Of a stretch of DNA of 52,498 nt, positions 1 through 8,596 are shown one piece after another. Position numbers and translations under genes: made by a program. The stretch is from positions 1-52,498 of the forward strand of contig CAYQAC010000016.1 of NCBI GenBank assembly GCA_964415255.1. Direction: 5' to 3'. The DNA comes from JAHBVY01 sp964415255 (GTDB taxonomy: Bacteria > Myxococcota_A > Polyangia > Polyangiales > Polyangiaceae). Position 1 is the stretch's first letter. Each line of letters begins with the position of its first letter. Below the pieces are notes generated by a model, which searched no databases, had not been told where the DNA came from, and saw only the letters and a list, made by a program, of their open reading frames with translations.

Positions 1-50
1 TCAGCGACGCCGGGGAGACAGGCGGCGGGGTGGGTGTGCAGCCTCTGGGC

Positions 51-269
51 ATGCGGAAGATGGAGGCGGAGGCGGGGAGGTGCCTCGCGCAGGTTGAGGC
101 GTCGGGGCAGTCGCTTGCGGCGTGGGCGCGGAGCCGTGGTGTCGACGCGCACTCGCTGTACGGGTGGAGGGAGGCACATTCAGGCGCGGGGTGCATCCTG
201 GTGTCGCTGATCGGTCACGCCGCTCTAGCCGCTGATGAGACTGAGGTAGGGGGTACGTTGGCCCCCTAG
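51..269 (+). pseudogene. Remnant of transposase-type HTH protein (IS66/IS3-like)
   Basis: The first roughly 45 residues from the ATG read like the helix-turn-helix N-terminus of small transposase subunits (IS66 accessory protein or IS3 OrfA type): the segment ASGQSLAAWARSRGVDAHSL followed by YGWRE matches the family pattern of ASGxSxAxFxRxxGIxxxTFYxWR. After the HTH the sequence turns into unrelated residues and stops, so the frame is probably broken or truncated. No terminal inverted repeats or second transposase gene are visible, and the fragment lies at the window edge. The HTH resemblance is seen in the sequence; family assignment and decay are inference. It could also be an unrelated small HTH protein. 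Confidence 0.35.
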
Positions 270-296
270 CGGGTGTCGTGCGCTTCGAGCGGTGAA

Positions 297-1940
297 TTAC
301 GGCCCGGCGTAGGCGCCCATTGCCCTGCAGGCGCTCCCTGGGGTGGTGTCGAAGTTCCCCGCTTCGGGGTCGATGAACGACGGCGTGGCCTCGATGGATG
401 TCACGTCGAAGCCGAGCGCCCGCCAGCCCTCCAGATTGACCTGGGCGCCCATCGTGCCGTAGCTGCCGCCGTTGGCGGCAAACAGCGCGAAATGGAGGGC
501 GCCTTCGGTGTTGGAGTAGCAGTTTCGTTCGAAGTAGAGCTCGGGCACGGTCTTCGTGTAGAGCGCGTCCGAAGCGTACGGCCCAATGACGATCGTCCCG
601 CTCTCTTGGCTCGCGGCCGTGCGCGCCTCCACGACGAGGTTGTCTGTAAAATCGAGGTCAGCGGGATCGTCGAAGCCGCTGCCGCTGTAGCTCGACGTTG
701 GATCCAAGGAGAGCGGCTCTACCCGCACGAGCGTATTGAACGAGAACCTTTGGTTGGTCTGGTGGGTGGGGCCGCCAAAGTCGCGGCTCACGAGCCCCGC
801 GCCGTCGACGATCAGGTTGTGATGGATGTGCGAGTGCTGTGTGCCGGTGCCAATCGCGAAGAAGCGACAGCTGCGAAGCTCGTTGTGGTTGACCTCGAAG
901 ACGGCGCTCGCATCGGTGGCGGCGTGTTTGTACTTGATGCAGCCGCCGGTCTTGTCTGCGGTGGGCGCCGGCGTCTGATAGACGAGGTTGTGGTGGATGT
1001 GGAGGCCGCCGCCCGCGAACGCGACGATGTTGGAGCTGTTCTCGGTCGCCCTGCCGCCCGTGTCCGCGTTGGTCCGATCGTAGTTGTCGTGGATGACGCT
1101 GCACGCGAGCTCTGCCTGTCTGGCGCCGAGGAAATGGACGCCGGCGATGTTGTCGTTATCGACGCCGTCGGTGTCGTGCACGTGCACGCGCCGCAACGTG
1201 ACTCTGCCTGATTCGGCGATCCAAATCCCAGATTGGTAGGCGCCGGCGACCTCGACGCCTTCGATGACAAAGCCCTCGGATTGCAGCACGTAGATCCCGA
1301 GGGCGCGCGTGCTTGGCGCGATCACCGGGGCCTCCCCTGGGTAGGCCTTGATGTGGATCGGGTTCGCTGACGCATCGATCCCACGAAACATGGCGACGCT
1401 GATCATGCCGTTATAGTTGTAGGTGTCGGTGAACGCGCCGCTGCGAAGATAGAGCCAATCACCAGGGCGCAGCGAGATCGCCGTGGCGGGCTGCGCGGTC
1501 GAGCCCCGCTCGCCTGGCGTGCCGTAGTACGAGACGACGTTCGCGAACGAGCGCCAGGGGCTGTCGAACGATCCGTCACCGCTCGCGTCGTCGCCTGCCT
1601 CCGGATCAAGATAGAAGCAACGGCCACCGCCGGTCGCCTCGCAGAGCGGGCTGGCAGGTGCGGGAGGCGCCGCGCACGCGGTCGTGTTCGGGCCGATCTC
1701 CCCGCTCGCCGGGGGTAGCGCGGCGTCGGCGCTGGCGTCAGCTCCACCGTCAGAAGGTACGTTCGAACCGTCTACGACCGCGCCATCGTTCACCGTGCTG
1801 CCGCCGTCCAGAACCGCACTGTCCACGACCGCCCCGTCCACGACCGCCCCGTCCGGCGCGTCACCTGGTGGGGTGTGCGGCGCGTCGGTGTCGGAGCAGG
1901 CGAGGAAGAGGAGCGGTACCGCTAAGAGCTGAAGGCGCAT
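297..1940 (-). CDS. Secreted lipoprotein with parallel beta-helix domain
   Basis: A 547-residue product. The start at 1940 begins MRLQLLAVPLLFLAC, a lipoprotein signal peptide with a Cys at residue 15. An upstream in-frame extension to 2102 would bury this signal, so it was rejected. After the signal comes a low-complexity Asp/Val/Gly linker (DGAVVDGAVVDSAVLDG) encoded by short direct repeats. The segment FYLDPEAGDDASGDG then resembles the entry strand of right-handed beta-helix proteins, and the middle contains repeated strand/turn units such as GIWIAESGRVTLRRVHVHDT, HIHHNLVYQ and HIHHNLIVDGAG. Such folds occur in polysaccharide lyases and adhesins; no catalytic residues can be assigned. No Shine-Dalgarno is seen before the ATG. 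Two palindromes lie 60-105 bases upstream. Probably exposed on the outer membrane. Confidence 0.8.
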   Translation of the reverse strand: MRLQLLAVPLLFLACSDTDAPHTPPGDAPDGAVVDGAVVDSAVLDGGSTVNDGAVVDGSNVPSDGGADASADAALPPASGEIGPNTTACAAPPAPASPLCEATGGGRCFYLDPEAGDDASGDGSFDSPWRSFANVVSYYGTPGERGSTAQPATAISLRPGDWLYLRSGAFTDTYNYNGMISVAMFRGIDASANPIHIKAYPGEAPVIAPSTRALGIYVLQSEGFVIEGVEVAGAYQSGIWIAESGRVTLRRVHVHDTDGVDNDNIAGVHFLGARQAELACSVIHDNYDRTNADTGGRATENSSNIVAFAGGGLHIHHNLVYQTPAPTADKTGGCIKYKHAATDASAVFEVNHNELRSCRFFAIGTGTQHSHIHHNLIVDGAGLVSRDFGGPTHQTNQRFSFNTLVRVEPLSLDPTSSYSGSGFDDPADLDFTDNLVVEARTAASQESGTIVIGPYASDALYTKTVPELYFERNCYSNTEGALHFALFAANGGSYGTMGAQVNLEGWRALGFDVTSIEATPSFIDPEAGNFDTTPGSACRAMGAYAGP

Positions 1941-2002
1941 TGGGTCGATTGACGAGCAAACGCCACGCCACTGCGAATCACGCGAGAAGCGCGGCGATGG
2001 GC

Positions 2003-2045
2003 GCGAACGATCGGTTCGCCTCGCCGCGAACGAACGATCTGTTCG
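2003..2045 (-). promoter_or_regulatory. Two palindromic operator-like sites (GAAC-N5-GTTC)
   Basis: Two near-identical dyads occur upstream of the beta-helix lipoprotein gene: GCGAAC-GATCG-GTTCGC at 2003-2019 and CGAAC-GATCT-GTTCG at 2031-2045, with centres 27 bases apart. The equal half-sites and repetition suggest a dimeric repressor or activator binding cooperatively. The half-site resembles the Gram-positive LexA box, but the spacer is 5 rather than 4 bases, so no regulator is named. Confidence 0.4.
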
Positions 2046-2130
2046 CACTACCCTGCGGGGCACGAAGGTCATGCTCCCAACGTAGCCTGACCCGGCCGTC
2101 AAGCTCCGAACGGATCAGGCGCGCCTCGCC

Positions 2131-4515
2131 TCAGCGGCGCCTGCGTTGGGCGGGGCGCCGGCGGGTGGGCAGTGGGAGGGGGGTGAGGAGATCGCCGCCG
2201 GTGGTCAGCTGGGGCAGCTCGCTCGCTCGCCTCGGGGGGGGCTCGGGTGGGTCGGGGCGGAAGCCGGCGTGGGCGAGATCGGCGACTGTCACCACGCTGG
2301 TCACCGCGGTCTGTACCAGGCGCTCCACCCAGGCGTCGAGCTCGCGCTCGTTGCCGGACCAGGCGTGCTCGATGAGCAGCGCGACCACGCGGCCCTCCGC
2401 GCTCATCGGTTCGCCACGCTGACGAAGGCCTTCGCGCGCCAGGCGCTCGAGCAGCATGGGCCTCAGATCCTCCGCGCGATCAATCAGGGAAGGAATACTG
2501 ACGATGCGCTCGCCGACCCGCGCCGCGAGCAGTGAGCTCAGCTTGGGCCCCTGCTGCCCGCTTTGGCCCTCGCCGCGCCGCGCGCTCGGCTGCTGCCCGC
2601 TAGGCTCCGCGCGGGTCAGGAGCAGGGTGCAGTCTGTGGGGGCGGCTAGCTCATCTTGGACTTCCTTGGGGAGCGCGGCGGCGTCTTGGATCACCAAGGT
2701 GCCGGCGTGGGCGAGCAAGAACGGCGAGCCTTCGCCGCGCCACGTCTTGAGCTGGTGGTACTCGCTGCGGGCCGCGTCGATCACCACGAAGCGCGCGCCA
2801 GGGTCAGCGCCCTCCAGGTGCGCCTTGGCCGCCCAAGGGACCGCCGGGGTGCCGTGTGGGTACTCAAGGAGGAGCGCGGGGCGGATCGCGTCCTGGGGCC
2901 GCTTGAGCGCCTGGCTGAGCCGATCGAGCGCGGCGCGCGCCGCGGGGCTGTAGCCAGCGCCGACCAGCGACTGGGCTAATAGTTCGGGGTGCTGACGGTT
3001 GGCGTCGGCGGCGGCGTCGAACGCCGCCTGGATCCGGTCCTTCGCCTCGAGCGTGGCGCTGAGCGCTTCGGCGGCGCGCTCCTCGCGTTGCCGTGAGCGG
3101 CTGAGCGCCGAGGCGACTTCCATCAGCGCGCTCAGGCGGTCCGCGAGGTTCCTCACGGCGCGTGCCTCGGCGAGGCTCATCGGCGCGCTGCGAGCGCCGC
3201 GCGGCAAGAGCACGAGGCCGGCGGGGCCATCTTCGTCGCTGATCATGGTGACGCTGAACGCGCCGCGCGCCTCGAGCCAGCCGAGCAGCGGCCGCACGTC
3301 AGGCCGACGCACTTGTAGGGCGCGCAGCGTCTCGGTGCGGAGGGTGCGCTCGGGCTCCTCCGCGGCCAGCTCGTACAGCGCGCGGGGCGCGTCGGCGGTG
3401 GCTTCGTGGAGGTAGCCCGCGACATCCACGTGGAGCACCTCCGGTGGATCGAGCTGCCACAGCTCCGGGCGGCTCGTGGGCACGTTCGAGAGGGCGCCCA
3501 GGGCGCTCAAGGTGCGCTTCAGGGCGGTGATGGGCTCGGGGGAGAGCGCGTCCTCTGTGGCGGCGTCGAGCGCCGTGAGCCAGCGCGCCTGCTCCGGTGA
3601 CAGCGGGCGCGCCACGCTCTTGGCGAGCAGCCCCACCGCCACGCACAGCGCGCCCGCCGCGAGCACCAGCGAGCCCGCATGCTCGGGTAATTGCCGCGCG
3701 GCAAATCCTGCGATCAGCGCGATGGGCGCGCCGAGCAGCGTGATCACCACGATGCCCCGCAGCGCGCGGCTGACCGCCTGAGGATCCGGCACGAGGAGCG
3801 TCCAGCCCACGCTGAGCGCCGCGAGGATCATCGCGATGGGCAGCACCCGATCAGGCGGCGCCACGTCGAGCAGCGCCGCGGGGACCGCGACCAACAGCGC
3901 CGTCAAGCTGAGCATCAAGGCGCCGTGCGCCCGATCGGCGACGCCCAGCTCGAGCCGCCTCATCACCCGCGCGCGCCAGCTCGCCGCCACCAGCACCAGC
4001 AGGCTCCCGATCCCCGCGGTGGCGCTGGCGTAGTCGCTCGCCACTGGATCGAGGCGACTGGCGGCGACCGGCGCCAGCGCGCGCATCAGCGGCAGCATGA
4101 TGGCGATCCCCCACAGGCAGGCGACCAAGACCGCCGCGTCCAGGGAGCGCGCCTGCCGCGGCGGCGAGAGCAGCCCGGGCGGGCTCGGCACGCGCGCCAA
4201 CGCGACCAAGGTGCTGACCGCCGCCGTGGCGACGCCGATGTTGGCGGCGGCGTCGAGGCCCGGCTCACCCGCTGGGCCCACGCGCGCGATGAGCCACAAG
4301 CAAGAGCCCCAGATCGCCGCGCGCACCCCAGAGCGCGTCGCTGGGTCGATCGAGTCGACCCCTGACTCGGGCGCGCGCGTCCTGCGCCAACCCCACACCA
4401 AGGCGGGCAGGACCAAGAGCCAGCTCCACCCGCGGAGCTCTTGGCTGGCGAGCGATGTGGACAGCCCCACGTAGGTCAGGCTGCCTAGCGGCAGGAGCCA
4501 GCCGCGCAGCCCCAT
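2131..4515 (-). CDS. Polytopic membrane protein with GAF-like and degenerate sigma54-activator AAA+ domain
   Basis: A 794-residue protein from the ATG at 4515; a TTG 90 bases further upstream is in frame but has no better ribosome site. The N-terminal half holds about nine to ten hydrophobic segments, for example VLVACLWGIAIMLPL and GIVVITLLGAPIALIAGF. A GAF-like stretch follows (GLVLLPRGARSAPMSLAEA, then a long amphipathic helix), the organisation seen in PrsK-type membrane sensors. The C-terminal third aligns with the sigma54-interaction AAA+ fold but its motifs are ruined: the Walker A position reads YPHGTPAV without Lys, no GAFTGA loop is present, and Walker B reads GTLVIQDA instead of GTLFLDE. 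It ends in a basic RRRPAQRRRR tail with no obvious DNA-binding HTH. Inference: a membrane sensor or scaffold, not an active transcription activator. Confidence 0.7.
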   Translation of the reverse strand: MGLRGWLLPLGSLTYVGLSTSLASQELRGWSWLLVLPALVWGWRRTRAPESGVDSIDPATRSGVRAAIWGSCLWLIARVGPAGEPGLDAAANIGVATAAVSTLVALARVPSPPGLLSPPRQARSLDAAVLVACLWGIAIMLPLMRALAPVAASRLDPVASDYASATAGIGSLLVLVAASWRARVMRRLELGVADRAHGALMLSLTALLVAVPAALLDVAPPDRVLPIAMILAALSVGWTLLVPDPQAVSRALRGIVVITLLGAPIALIAGFAARQLPEHAGSLVLAAGALCVAVGLLAKSVARPLSPEQARWLTALDAATEDALSPEPITALKRTLSALGALSNVPTSRPELWQLDPPEVLHVDVAGYLHEATADAPRALYELAAEEPERTLRTETLRALQVRRPDVRPLLGWLEARGAFSVTMISDEDGPAGLVLLPRGARSAPMSLAEARAVRNLADRLSALMEVASALSRSRQREERAAEALSATLEAKDRIQAAFDAAADANRQHPELLAQSLVGAGYSPAARAALDRLSQALKRPQDAIRPALLLEYPHGTPAVPWAAKAHLEGADPGARFVVIDAARSEYHQLKTWRGEGSPFLLAHAGTLVIQDAAALPKEVQDELAAPTDCTLLLTRAEPSGQQPSARRGEGQSGQQGPKLSSLLAARVGERIVSIPSLIDRAEDLRPMLLERLAREGLRQRGEPMSAEGRVVALLIEHAWSGNERELDAWVERLVQTAVTSVVTVADLAHAGFRPDPPEPPPRRASELPQLTTGGDLLTPLPLPTRRRPAQRRRR

Positions 4516-4678
4516 GGCCCCGCTTGGCCCCGGCGTCACCTCGGAGGATCCACGCGGCCCGGACGTCACAGCCCCACCGTACTTGAGCGCTGAGCAGCGG
4601 GCCAATCCTCACACCGCGAAAGCCGTCGTCCTAGCGCCTGGATTGCCCTGCTCAGCGACTTTTCCAGCGTCTGGCAGC

Positions 4679-4700
4679 GCGGTGCCAAACCCCCAAAAAA
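4679..4700 (+). repeat. Dispersed C-tract/A-tract motif, copy A
   Basis: GCGGTGCCAAACCCCC followed by six A, in the intergenic space between the minus-strand membrane protein and the plus-strand acidic lipoprotein. Close copies occur at 19583, 29276 and (minus strand) 51941, with looser ones at 37161 and 43353. A short dyad centred on CACGTG follows this copy. Confidence 0.5.
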
Positions 4701-4800
4701 GAAGCTCACGTGAACTCTTCGGGGCTTGGCGCTGCCGTGGGGTGGGGCGGCCTTCGCGCCCTGGGTTGGCAGGCACGAGGCGATTCGCGAGACTACGCCC

Positions 4801-5253
4801 ATGCCACTCACCCCCGCGTCCGGCTCAGGCCGAAGTGCTCTCGGTCGCAGTGCTCTCGGTCACCTCCTCGGCAGCGTCTGCGCGCTGATGCTGGCGGTGG
4901 GCTGTAGTCGCACCGCGCCAGAGTCCATCTACCCACCCCCTCCGCCTGGCGCGGGTCTGCCGTACCTGCCGCTCCCCGATGACAATGAGCTCGAGCTCGA
5001 CGGGGAGGACGAAGAGGAGGCTGACGAGGCGGGCCCCCAGGAAGACAAGGAAGCTGACGAGGGGGATGAAGACAGTGAAGCTGACGAGCAGGCAGGCAGC
5101 TCGGCTGACGGAGCCGCCGGGCCCAGCGCTCAGGCCGGCGGGGGCGCTCTGGGGCCCCAAGCCCGCTGCGGGCAGCCCGGCTCTCAGCGCGCGGCGGCTG
5201 GGGCCGCCCCCAAGGGGGAGCGCTGCGGCCTCAAGGCGCTCGCGACTGAATGA
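4801..5253 (+). CDS. Small acidic lipoprotein
   Basis: A 150-residue product. The ATG at 4801 gives a signal peptide with basic residues, a hydrophobic core (LLGSVCALMLAVGC) and a lipobox-like LAVGC. The mature part is short, low-complexity and strongly acidic: proline-rich PPPPPGAG, then runs of Asp and Glu such as GEDEEEADEAG, then a Gly/Ala-rich tail with two Cys residues near the end. No domain is recognisable. Third-codon GC and the lipoprotein signal support it being real, but a short biased gene in GC-rich DNA needs caution. It lies 52 bases before the PIN-PhoH gene on the same strand and may be cotranscribed. Function unknown; acidic unstructured lipoproteins may act as envelope spacers or bind cations. 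Confidence 0.6.
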   Translation: MPLTPASGSGRSALGRSALGHLLGSVCALMLAVGCSRTAPESIYPPPPPGAGLPYLPLPDDNELELDGEDEEEADEAGPQEDKEADEGDEDSEADEQAGSSADGAAGPSAQAGGGALGPQARCGQPGSQRAAAGAAPKGERCGLKALATE

Positions 5254-5305
5254 CCCTGGAACCTGTCAGTTGCTCTGACGGCTTCACGACTCGAGCTTGG
5301 TCCTC

Positions 5306-6625
5306 ATGAAGAAAACCTACGTCCTCGACACGAACGTCCTGCTCCACGACCCGCACGCGATCTTCAAGTTTGAGGAGAACGAGCTGGTCTTACCCATCTA
5401 CGTGATTGAGGAGATCGACCAGTTCAAGCGGGACGCCTCCGAGCGCGGCAGGAACGCGCGCACCCTCTCGCGCCTGCTCGACTCCCTGCGCGAGCGCGGG
5501 GGCTCGCTGGCGCGCGGCGTGCGGGTGGGTGAGGAGGGCTGGCTCCGGGTGCACGTGCCCACGCGGCGCCCGGTGCTCGCCATCGCGCTCCACCCAGACT
5601 CGGGTGACCACGCCATCTTGCAGACGGCGCTCGAGCTGCGCGACAATCAGCCAGACCAGCCGACCATCTTCATCACGATGGACGTGAACCTGCGTATCCG
5701 TGCGGATACGCTCGGGCTCCGCACCGAGGTGTACGAGAACCAGGCGGTGGAGCCGGACGAGCTCGACACCGGCATGGTGGAGGTCGCGGTGAGCGCGGCC
5801 GAGCTCGACCGGTTCTTCGCGGAGGGTGCGCTGAGCCCGCAGCAGGGCCTGCACCTTTACCCCAACGTGTGCGTGATGCTGAAGGACGACGGCGCGCGCC
5901 CGCGCACCACCCTGGACCGTTACCAGGCGGATAAAGGTGAGGTGAGGGCGCTGCTCACCCCACGGGACGGGCTGATGGGGATCCGCCCGAGGAACCGCGA
6001 GCAGTCGTTCGCCCTAGATTTGCTGCTAGATGAGTCCATCAAGCTGGTTACGCTCGTGGGCATGGCAGGCACCGGCAAGACGCTCTTGGCGCTGGCGGCG
6101 GGCCTCCGCTTGGCGGTGGAGGAGGGCGCCTACTCGCGCCTCTTGGTGAGCCGCCCGGTGATGCCAATGGGGCGCGATCTCGGCTTTTTACCGGGGGATG
6201 TCGGCGAGAAGCTCGGGCCCTGGATGAAGCCCTTGTTCGACAACCTGGAGTTTTTGCTGATCGCGGGCGGGAGCAAGCGCCGCGGCGCTCGCAGCGTGGA
6301 CGAGCTGCTGAAGAGCGGACAGATTGAGGTGGAGCCGCTCACTTACATCCGCGGGCGGAGCCTGCCGCAGCAGTACGTGATCGTGGATGAGGCTCAGAAC
6401 CTGACCCCGCACGAGGTGAAGACGGTGATCACCCGCTGCGGTGAGGGCACCAAGATCGTGCTGACCGGGGATCCATTTCAAATTGACAACCCCTATGTGG
6501 ACAGCGCCACGAACGGCCTCAGCGTGAGCGCGGATCGGCTGCGCGGCGAGCGCATCACCGGGCACATCTTGCTTCAGAAGGGCGAGCGCAGCGAGCTCGC
6601 GAACATCGCGGCGAGCAAGCTGTGA
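5306..6625 (+). CDS. PIN domain-PhoH family ATPase
   Basis: A 439-residue protein of the YlaK/PhoH2-like group. The start chosen is the ATG at 5306 (MKKTYVLDTN); a TTG three codons earlier is also possible. Residues 1-145 form a PIN RNase domain with acidic positions near D8, D101 (DSGDHAIL) and D126. Residues about 225-439 form a PhoH ATPase with Walker A GMAGTGKT at 252-259, Walker B VIVDEAQN, and the PhoH-typical KIVLTGDPFQID. Length matches the family. In this family the ATPase/helicase is thought to unwind RNA for the PIN nuclease, so a cytoplasmic role in RNA turnover is expected. It is followed after about 80 bases by the DUF1704 gene; a 10-bp inverted repeat lies between them. Confidence 0.93.
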   Translation: MKKTYVLDTNVLLHDPHAIFKFEENELVLPIYVIEEIDQFKRDASERGRNARTLSRLLDSLRERGGSLARGVRVGEEGWLRVHVPTRRPVLAIALHPDSGDHAILQTALELRDNQPDQPTIFITMDVNLRIRADTLGLRTEVYENQAVEPDELDTGMVEVAVSAAELDRFFAEGALSPQQGLHLYPNVCVMLKDDGARPRTTLDRYQADKGEVRALLTPRDGLMGIRPRNREQSFALDLLLDESIKLVTLVGMAGTGKTLLALAAGLRLAVEEGAYSRLLVSRPVMPMGRDLGFLPGDVGEKLGPWMKPLFDNLEFLLIAGGSKRRGARSVDELLKSGQIEVEPLTYIRGRSLPQQYVIVDEAQNLTPHEVKTVITRCGEGTKIVLTGDPFQIDNPYVDSATNGLSVSADRLRGERITGHILLQKGERSELANIAASKL

Positions 6626-6637
6626 CGCTTCAGGCAG

Positions 6638-6689
6638 CTCAGCTGACGACTGGGGCCCTCGTTATGGGTCAGGTATCCTGTCAGCTGAG
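6638..6689 (+). terminator. Perfect 10-bp inverted repeat between phoH-like and DUF1704 genes
   Basis: CTCAGCTGAC (6638-6647) and GTCAGCTGAG (6680-6689) are exact reverse complements separated by 32 bases, starting 13 bases after the PIN-PhoH stop codon. It could be a transcription-attenuating hairpin or, because the half-sites contain the palindrome TCAGCTGA, an operator for the next gene. No U-tract follows, so a classical intrinsic terminator is not shown. Confidence 0.35.
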
Positions 6690-6704
6690 GGACGGGGCTC
6701 GGCG

Positions 6705-7832
6705 GTGCGGGGCGCGGGTGAGCGCGAGCCCGTGAGCTTCAGTCGCTCGGCTCGCGAGGCAGAGCTCGCTCGCTTCTTGCTCCGCGCGGAGGCGGAGATC
6801 GCGCTGCTCTCCCGGGTGCGCCCGGTGCGTCCACCGGGGGAGCTTGAGCGGGTGCGTGAGAGCTTCCTCCATGGAGCGCCGCGTGAGCCCCTGGGGCGGC
6901 TCCGCCCGGCGCCGCCGCTCGGTGAGCTGCGGGCCGCGCTTGAGCTCACCGCGACGCGCCTCATGGCGGAGGGCCCGCTCGCGATGCTGTACGCGCAGCG
7001 CGCCGAGGAGCTGGCGCTGGAGGCGGGCATCGTGGAGCAGCTTGGCACGCCTGCCGGGCGCGCGTACTGCGCGCTGCGCTTCCCTGAGTCGCGGGGGGAC
7101 GCAGATCGTCAGGGGGACGTCTGGTCAACCGCCTGGCTCGAACCCGCGCCGCCTGATGAGGCGCCGCGCTACGCGAGTGATGACCGAGCGGCCGCGGAGA
7201 GCCTCGGGCGTCAGGTGGAGGCGGAGCTTGAACGCCTGCGGCTCTCGGCGCGGGTGGTGTTCGACGCCGCGCTGCAGTCGAAGGCGGCGGTGGCCGAGGG
7301 GGTGGTGCTGTTGCGGCCCGGCGTGCTGCTCAGCGCGGACGAGGCGCGGCGGATCGCGGCGCACGAGGTGCGCGGCCACGTGCTGCCTCGTGAGCGGGCG
7401 CGGAGCGAGCCTTGGGCGCTCTTGCGGGTGGGCAGCGGGGGTGCCGCGGATGACGAGGAGGGGCGGGCGTTGTTGATTGAGCGGCGGCTCGGCTTGCTCA
7501 CCGGCGCGCGGCGCTTCGAGCTCGCGCTGCGGCATCAAGCGGCGCGCTGGGTGCGACGGGGCGCCAGCTTCGTGGACGTGGTGGAGACGGCGCTCGGCCT
7601 CGGCGCGGAGCTTAGCGCCGCAATAGAGCTCGCGGATCGCGCGCTGCGCGGCGGTGGGCTGGGGCGCGAGCTAGTCTATTTGCCGCGCCTCCATCAGGTG
7701 GAGCGCGCGTTCGCCGCGGAGCCGGCGCTTGAGGTGTGGTTCGAGCGGGGGCGGGTGAGCGTCTTGGCGGCGCGCGTGCTCAGCGCGCACGAGGCTCAGT
7801 CGGGCTTGAGCTCCACCAGCACCGGCGCATGA
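6705..7832 (+). CDS. DUF1704 (MATCAP-like) metallopeptidase family protein
   Basis: A 375-residue protein starting at GTG, with a purine-rich GAGGGACGGGG upstream; GTG at 6732 is an alternative start. The decisive signature is HEVRGH at residues 220-225 (HExxxH) followed about 25 residues later by EEGRA at 251-255. This is the bacterial DUF1704 family, also annotated as QEGLA-motif protein, which is homologous to the vertebrate tubulin tyrosine carboxypeptidases MATCAP. The two His and the later Glu are the expected zinc ligands. Bacterial members have no firmly established substrate. There is no signal peptide, so it is cytoplasmic. Its 3' end overlaps the convergent exonuclease III gene by 37 bases. 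Confidence 0.85.
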   Translation: MRGAGEREPVSFSRSAREAELARFLLRAEAEIALLSRVRPVRPPGELERVRESFLHGAPREPLGRLRPAPPLGELRAALELTATRLMAEGPLAMLYAQRAEELALEAGIVEQLGTPAGRAYCALRFPESRGDADRQGDVWSTAWLEPAPPDEAPRYASDDRAAAESLGRQVEAELERLRLSARVVFDAALQSKAAVAEGVVLLRPGVLLSADEARRIAAHEVRGHVLPRERARSEPWALLRVGSGGAADDEEGRALLIERRLGLLTGARRFELALRHQAARWVRRGASFVDVVETALGLGAELSAAIELADRALRGGGLGRELVYLPRLHQVERAFAAEPALEVWFERGRVSVLAARVLSAHEAQSGLSSTSTGA

Positions 7833-8596
7833 TCTGAAGGCTGCGGCAGCGCGCGGGTCTCGCGATCGATGGTCGCCGTCAGGCAACGCTCCGCCAGCGA
7901 CTCGCTCAGCAAGATGAGATCGATGCGGAGGCCGTGGTTACGCCGGAACGCTCCCATGCGGTAATCCCACCAGCTGTAGTCGCCGCCCTGGGCGTGATGG
8001 AGCCGGTAGGCGTCCACCAGCCCCAGGCCCATGAGCTCTTTCAGCGCCGCGTGCTCATCCGGGTGGAAATGGAGCTGCCCGCGCATCTCGTCAGGATTAT
8101 AGACGTCTCGCGCCTCAGGGGCGATGTTGTAGTCGCCGCACAGCGCGACCCCCTTGGGGGCGAGGCCAGCCTCCACGTCGCGCGCCACGGTGCGCCGCAG
8201 ATCGGCGAGCCACGCGAGCTTCTTGGTGAAGTCAGGGTGGCTGACGCTCTTCCCGTTCGGGATGTAGGCGGAGTAGACGCGCACGCCGCGCACCGTCGCG
8301 GCGATCAGGCGGCGCTCTTCGTGGTACTCTGGCGCGGGCGCGTCGGGCGGCGCCGCCAGGCCTATTTGGACATCCTTGAGCAGCCGCGAGCTTAAAATAG
8401 CCACCCCGTTGTACGTCTTCTGGCCGCAGAAGGCGACGCCATAGCCCGCGCGCTGCAGCTCCTCCGAGGGGAAGCTCTCGTCCACCACCTTCGTCTCTTG
8501 CAGGCACACCACGTCCGGCTCATGGCGCTCAAGCCAGGCGATGAGCTGCGTGAGCCGCACGCGCAGGGAGTTCACGTTCCAGGTGGCGATCTTCAT
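7796..8596 (-). CDS. xth: Exodeoxyribonuclease III
   Basis: A 266-residue AP endonuclease/3'-5' exonuclease of the ExoIII/EEP family. The start at 8596 (MKIATWNVNSLRVR) is the conserved family N-terminus; a 52-residue in-frame extension upstream has no resemblance to the family and was dropped. Catalytic features are visible: N in ATWNVNS, E in LQETKVVD, D and N in GDYNIAP, D in RIDLIL, and the terminal SDHAP with catalytic His. Length is normal for XthA. The protein acts in base-excision repair, cutting abasic sites. A C-rich motif ACCAACCCCCGAACCC sits directly before the ATG. The gene is convergent with, and overlaps by 37 bases, the DUF1704 gene. Confidence 0.95.
   Translation of the reverse strand: MKIATWNVNSLRVRLTQLIAWLERHEPDVVCLQETKVVDESFPSEELQRAGYGVAFCGQKTYNGVAILSSRLLKDVQIGLAAPPDAPAPEYHEERRLIAATVRGVRVYSAYIPNGKSVSHPDFTKKLAWLADLRRTVARDVEAGLAPKGVALCGDYNIAPEARDVYNPDEMRGQLHFHPDEHAALKELMGLGLVDAYRLHHAQGGDYSWWDYRMGAFRRNHGLRIDLILLSESLAERCLTATIDRETRALPQPSDHAPVLVELKPD

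Noticed and set aside
1..296. Complete insertion sequence
   Set aside because: Only an HTH-like fragment is seen; there are no terminal repeats, target duplications or further transposase genes.
273..1211. Long plus-strand open frame opposite the beta-helix lipoprotein
   Set aside because: It is the complement of a convincing lipoprotein gene; its product is biased (Val/Arg/Ala-rich) with no domain or ribosome site.
2003..2045. LexA (SOS) boxes
   Set aside because: The spacer between GAAC and GTTC is five rather than four bases, and the downstream gene is not an SOS-type gene.
3691..4365. Plus-strand frame rich in Arg/Gln/His opposite the membrane protein
   Set aside because: Low-complexity antisense shadow of the membrane-protein gene in GC-rich DNA.
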